A stretch of DNA of 64,000 nt from NCBI GenBank assembly GCA_963851415.1, contig CAWKPF010000002.1, positions 2,356,001 through 2,420,000 of the forward strand, given 5' to 3'. The first letter of the stretch is position 1, and each line of letters starts with the position of its first letter. This document shows positions 62,990-64,000 of the stretch, piece by piece. Position numbers and translations under genes: made by a program. The notes under the pieces were generated by a model. It was not told where the DNA came from. It was given only the letters and a program-made list of their open reading frames with translations, and searched no databases. Source of the stretch: CAWKPF01 sp963851415. Lineage in GTDB: Bacteria > Acidobacteriota > Thermoanaerobaculia > Multivoradales > Multivoraceae.

Positions 62990-63225
62990 CGAGCCGAGAT
63001 GTCCCTCGCCGTGGACCGACCCCTCAGCTCCGGCGGGCGTTCATGCCTGTGGGCGTGGTCGCCGATGTGCGCCACGGCGCGCTCTCGGAGGACCCCGGAT
63101 CCCCGATGTACTACCGCACGCGCAGTTTCGACATTGGGCCAGCGGCCGTGCGATGTCGACTCTGGAGCTGGTGGTGCGCTCCCCACTCGAGCCGAATCGC
63201 TACTCAGTCGTCCGACAGTCGGCTC
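62990..63225 (+). pseudogene. Remnant of a MacB/ADOP-type ABC permease
   Basis: The 518-bp gap between 62803 and 63323 holds no intact gene. In one plus frame (about 63044-63133) it encodes VGVVADVRHGALSEDP followed by GSPMYYRTRSFDIG, typical of the periplasmic domain of MacB/ADOP permeases. In another frame (about 63145-63220) it encodes MSTLELVVRSPLEPN and RYSVVRQS, which continues the same domain. No membrane domains survive. It is a decayed fragment with at least one frameshift. Confidence 0.55.
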
Positions 63226-63322
63226 ACCCGCGATCGCCGTTTGAACCTGTGGCGAAACACCGCAGCTCCCCTGGCGGTTTCTCCCCGCCAATCCGTATAG
63301 GAGGGCGAAGAGGAGGTGTCTC

Positions 63323-63889
63323 ATGCAGAGGAAAACCACGACATTCGCCGCAATCACGCTCCTGGGCGCCCTCTGGGCCGCCACCGGCCAGGCCGAAGAT
63401 CCGTCAGATCACCCGATGATCGGGTCTCCGGCGCCCCCCTTCGAGCTCGAGTCCGTCAACGGCCACCCGCCGCTCTCGCTCGGAGAGCTGCGCGGCGGCT
63501 ACGTCGTGGTGCACTTCGCAGCCAGCTGGTGACCGTTCTGTAATGCGGAGGCTCCGCATTTAGAAGCAGTGTCCCAGAAGTACCGGAACCGGAATGTCCG
63601 GGTCCTGATCATCGACGTGATGGAGGACTCGAAGGTGGCCTCCGACTGGGCGAAGCACCACGGTTTCAGCTTCCCGGTACTGCACGATGCCGAGGGCGAG
63701 GTCAGCACCCGTTACGCCCCCGAGGAAGTGCTCCCCGATCTGCCTCGGGACCAGGTCCCCATCGCCTCGAATCTGATCATCGATTCAGAAGGCAAGATCC
63801 AGTTCTACACGCTCCTCGACAGCCGGAACTTCGACGCCAAGCTGATTGCGCTACAGGCTCGACTGGACGAGCTGCTGGCACAGGACTGA
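63323..63889 (+). CDS. Thioredoxin/TlpA-like selenoprotein with UPFC active site
   Basis: Translation from ATG 63323 gives a signal peptide (TFAAITLLGALWAATGQA) and a thioredoxin-like fold: IGSPAPPFELESVNGHPP, then YVVVHFAASW, then an in-frame TGA (63530-63532, residue 70), then PFCNAEAPHLEAVSQKY. TlpA/ResA proteins have CPxC here, so the TGA stands for the first active-site Cys; U70 and C73 would be the redox pair. The frame stays open to 63889 (188 residues) with a normal C-terminal half (HGFSFPVLHDAEGEV, IASNLIIDSEGKIQFYT). GAGGAGGTG precedes the ATG. A tRNA-Sec gene in this window supports recoding. It should act in the periplasm as a thiol-disulfide or peroxide reductase. Confidence 0.9.
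63530..63560 (+). promoter_or_regulatory. Sec UGA codon with candidate bacterial SECIS hairpin
   Basis: Nine bases after the TGA, AATGCGGA (63542-63549), loop GGC, TCCGCATT (63553-63560) form a perfect 8-bp stem. The loop begins 17 nt after the UGA and starts with GG, in the range of known bacterial SECIS elements, which SelB binds. The coding sequence is kept within it. The 3-nt loop is short, so the apical part may pair differently. Confidence 0.7.
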
Positions 63890-63941
63890 GGTCGGCGCGG
63901 GGCGCCCTAGTGCCAGACACGGGTAGCCTGACTCGCGCGGT

Positions 63942-63957
63942 GGCGACCCCGGTCGCC
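63942..63957 (+). terminator. GC hairpin after the selenoprotein gene
   Basis: GGCGAC, loop CCCG, GTCGCC form a 6-bp stem 53 bp after the stop. It could end the transcript, but no T-run follows. The remaining bases to 64000 show no gene I can support. Confidence 0.3.
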
Positions 63958-64000
63958 TCGCCCACCTCGATCGGTGACTCGAAGCTCCTGCCTGCGTCGC

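Noticed and set aside
62881..63384. Minus-strand frame of 167 codons in the gap before the selenoprotein
   Set aside because: No signal, motif or ribosome site; the plus strand shows permease fragments that explain the region better.
63530..63532. TGA as an ordinary nonsense mutation in a pseudogene
   Set aside because: The codon falls exactly at the active-site Cys position, the rest of the gene is intact, a hairpin follows and tRNA-Sec is present.
63569..63889. Separate 106-codon gene starting at GTG 63569
   Set aside because: It is in the same frame as 63323-63532 and only the TGA separates them; it starts inside the thioredoxin fold, so it is the C-terminal part of the selenoprotein.
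63890..64000. Arg-rich minus-strand frame entering from the right edge (ending near 63912)
   Set aside because: The short Arg/Gly-rich translation gives no family evidence and the start lies outside the window.

Overview
The window is a GC-rich bacterial chromosome segment with dense coding, many 4-bp ATGA/GTGA gene overlaps, a Gram-negative envelope (LolA, secretin PilQ, RND pump, many lipoproteins) and no phage or insertion-sequence genes. An Acidobacteriota-type organism is my best inference. The support is a CRTAC1-like FG-GAP/ASPIC-UnbV protein, a decayed MacB/ADOP-like permease, a secreted protein carrying an IFADGF-type tail, and the style of the pil locus. Myxococcota or a related group cannot be excluded.

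Layout. Positions 1-6862 (minus strand) hold a type IV pilus operon pilM-N-O-P-Q followed by two lipoprotein genes, the second running off the left edge. It is preceded by a 433-bp leader with a good sigma70-like promoter. Positions 7296-14854 (minus) hold a bifunctional Rel, then SecF-SecD-YajC, Tgt and LolA. Positions 15045-18227 (plus) hold an acidic FYDLN zinc protein, a membrane protein, a LON-domain protein and an HD phosphohydrolase. Positions 18176-23735 (minus) hold TrmB, ManC, an iodotyrosine-deiodinase-like nitroreductase, a thioredoxin-fold lipoprotein, HolB and Tmk. After a DCC-family protein and a DUF885 lipoprotein, positions 26351-32909 (minus) form a very tight six-gene operon: asparagine-synthetase-like, radical SAM, FAD-dependent halogenase-like, ModA, ModB, ModC. 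Positions 33053-39356 (plus) hold a lipoprotein and a second pilus locus, pilT-pilC-pilS-pilR. FmdB and DUF4388 proteins (minus) and moeA plus a PPOX-fold protein (plus) follow.

Positions 42583-42682 encode a selenocysteine tRNA (anticodon UCA, 8-bp acceptor stem, long variable arm). It is followed by hairpins and two perfect 67-bp direct repeats. Then come a small winged-helix regulator divergent from a SulP transporter, an RND pump with its adaptor, a CRTAC1-like protein, several small envelope proteins, a GT39 glycosyltransferase, a MgtC/DUF4010 membrane protein, a frameshifted gene, a divergent gamma-glutamyltranspeptidase-like protein and two coupled secreted proteins.

The strongest discovery is at the right end. 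A TlpA/thioredoxin-like gene (63323-63889) is interrupted in frame by one TGA exactly where the first active-site cysteine of CPFC should be, with a hairpin directly downstream of it. Together with the tRNA-Sec in the same window, this shows a selenocysteine-decoding organism with a UPFC thiol-redox selenoprotein. The six-gene halogenase-like/radical SAM/Asn-synthetase-like/molybdate operon is the best candidate for an undescribed pathway.
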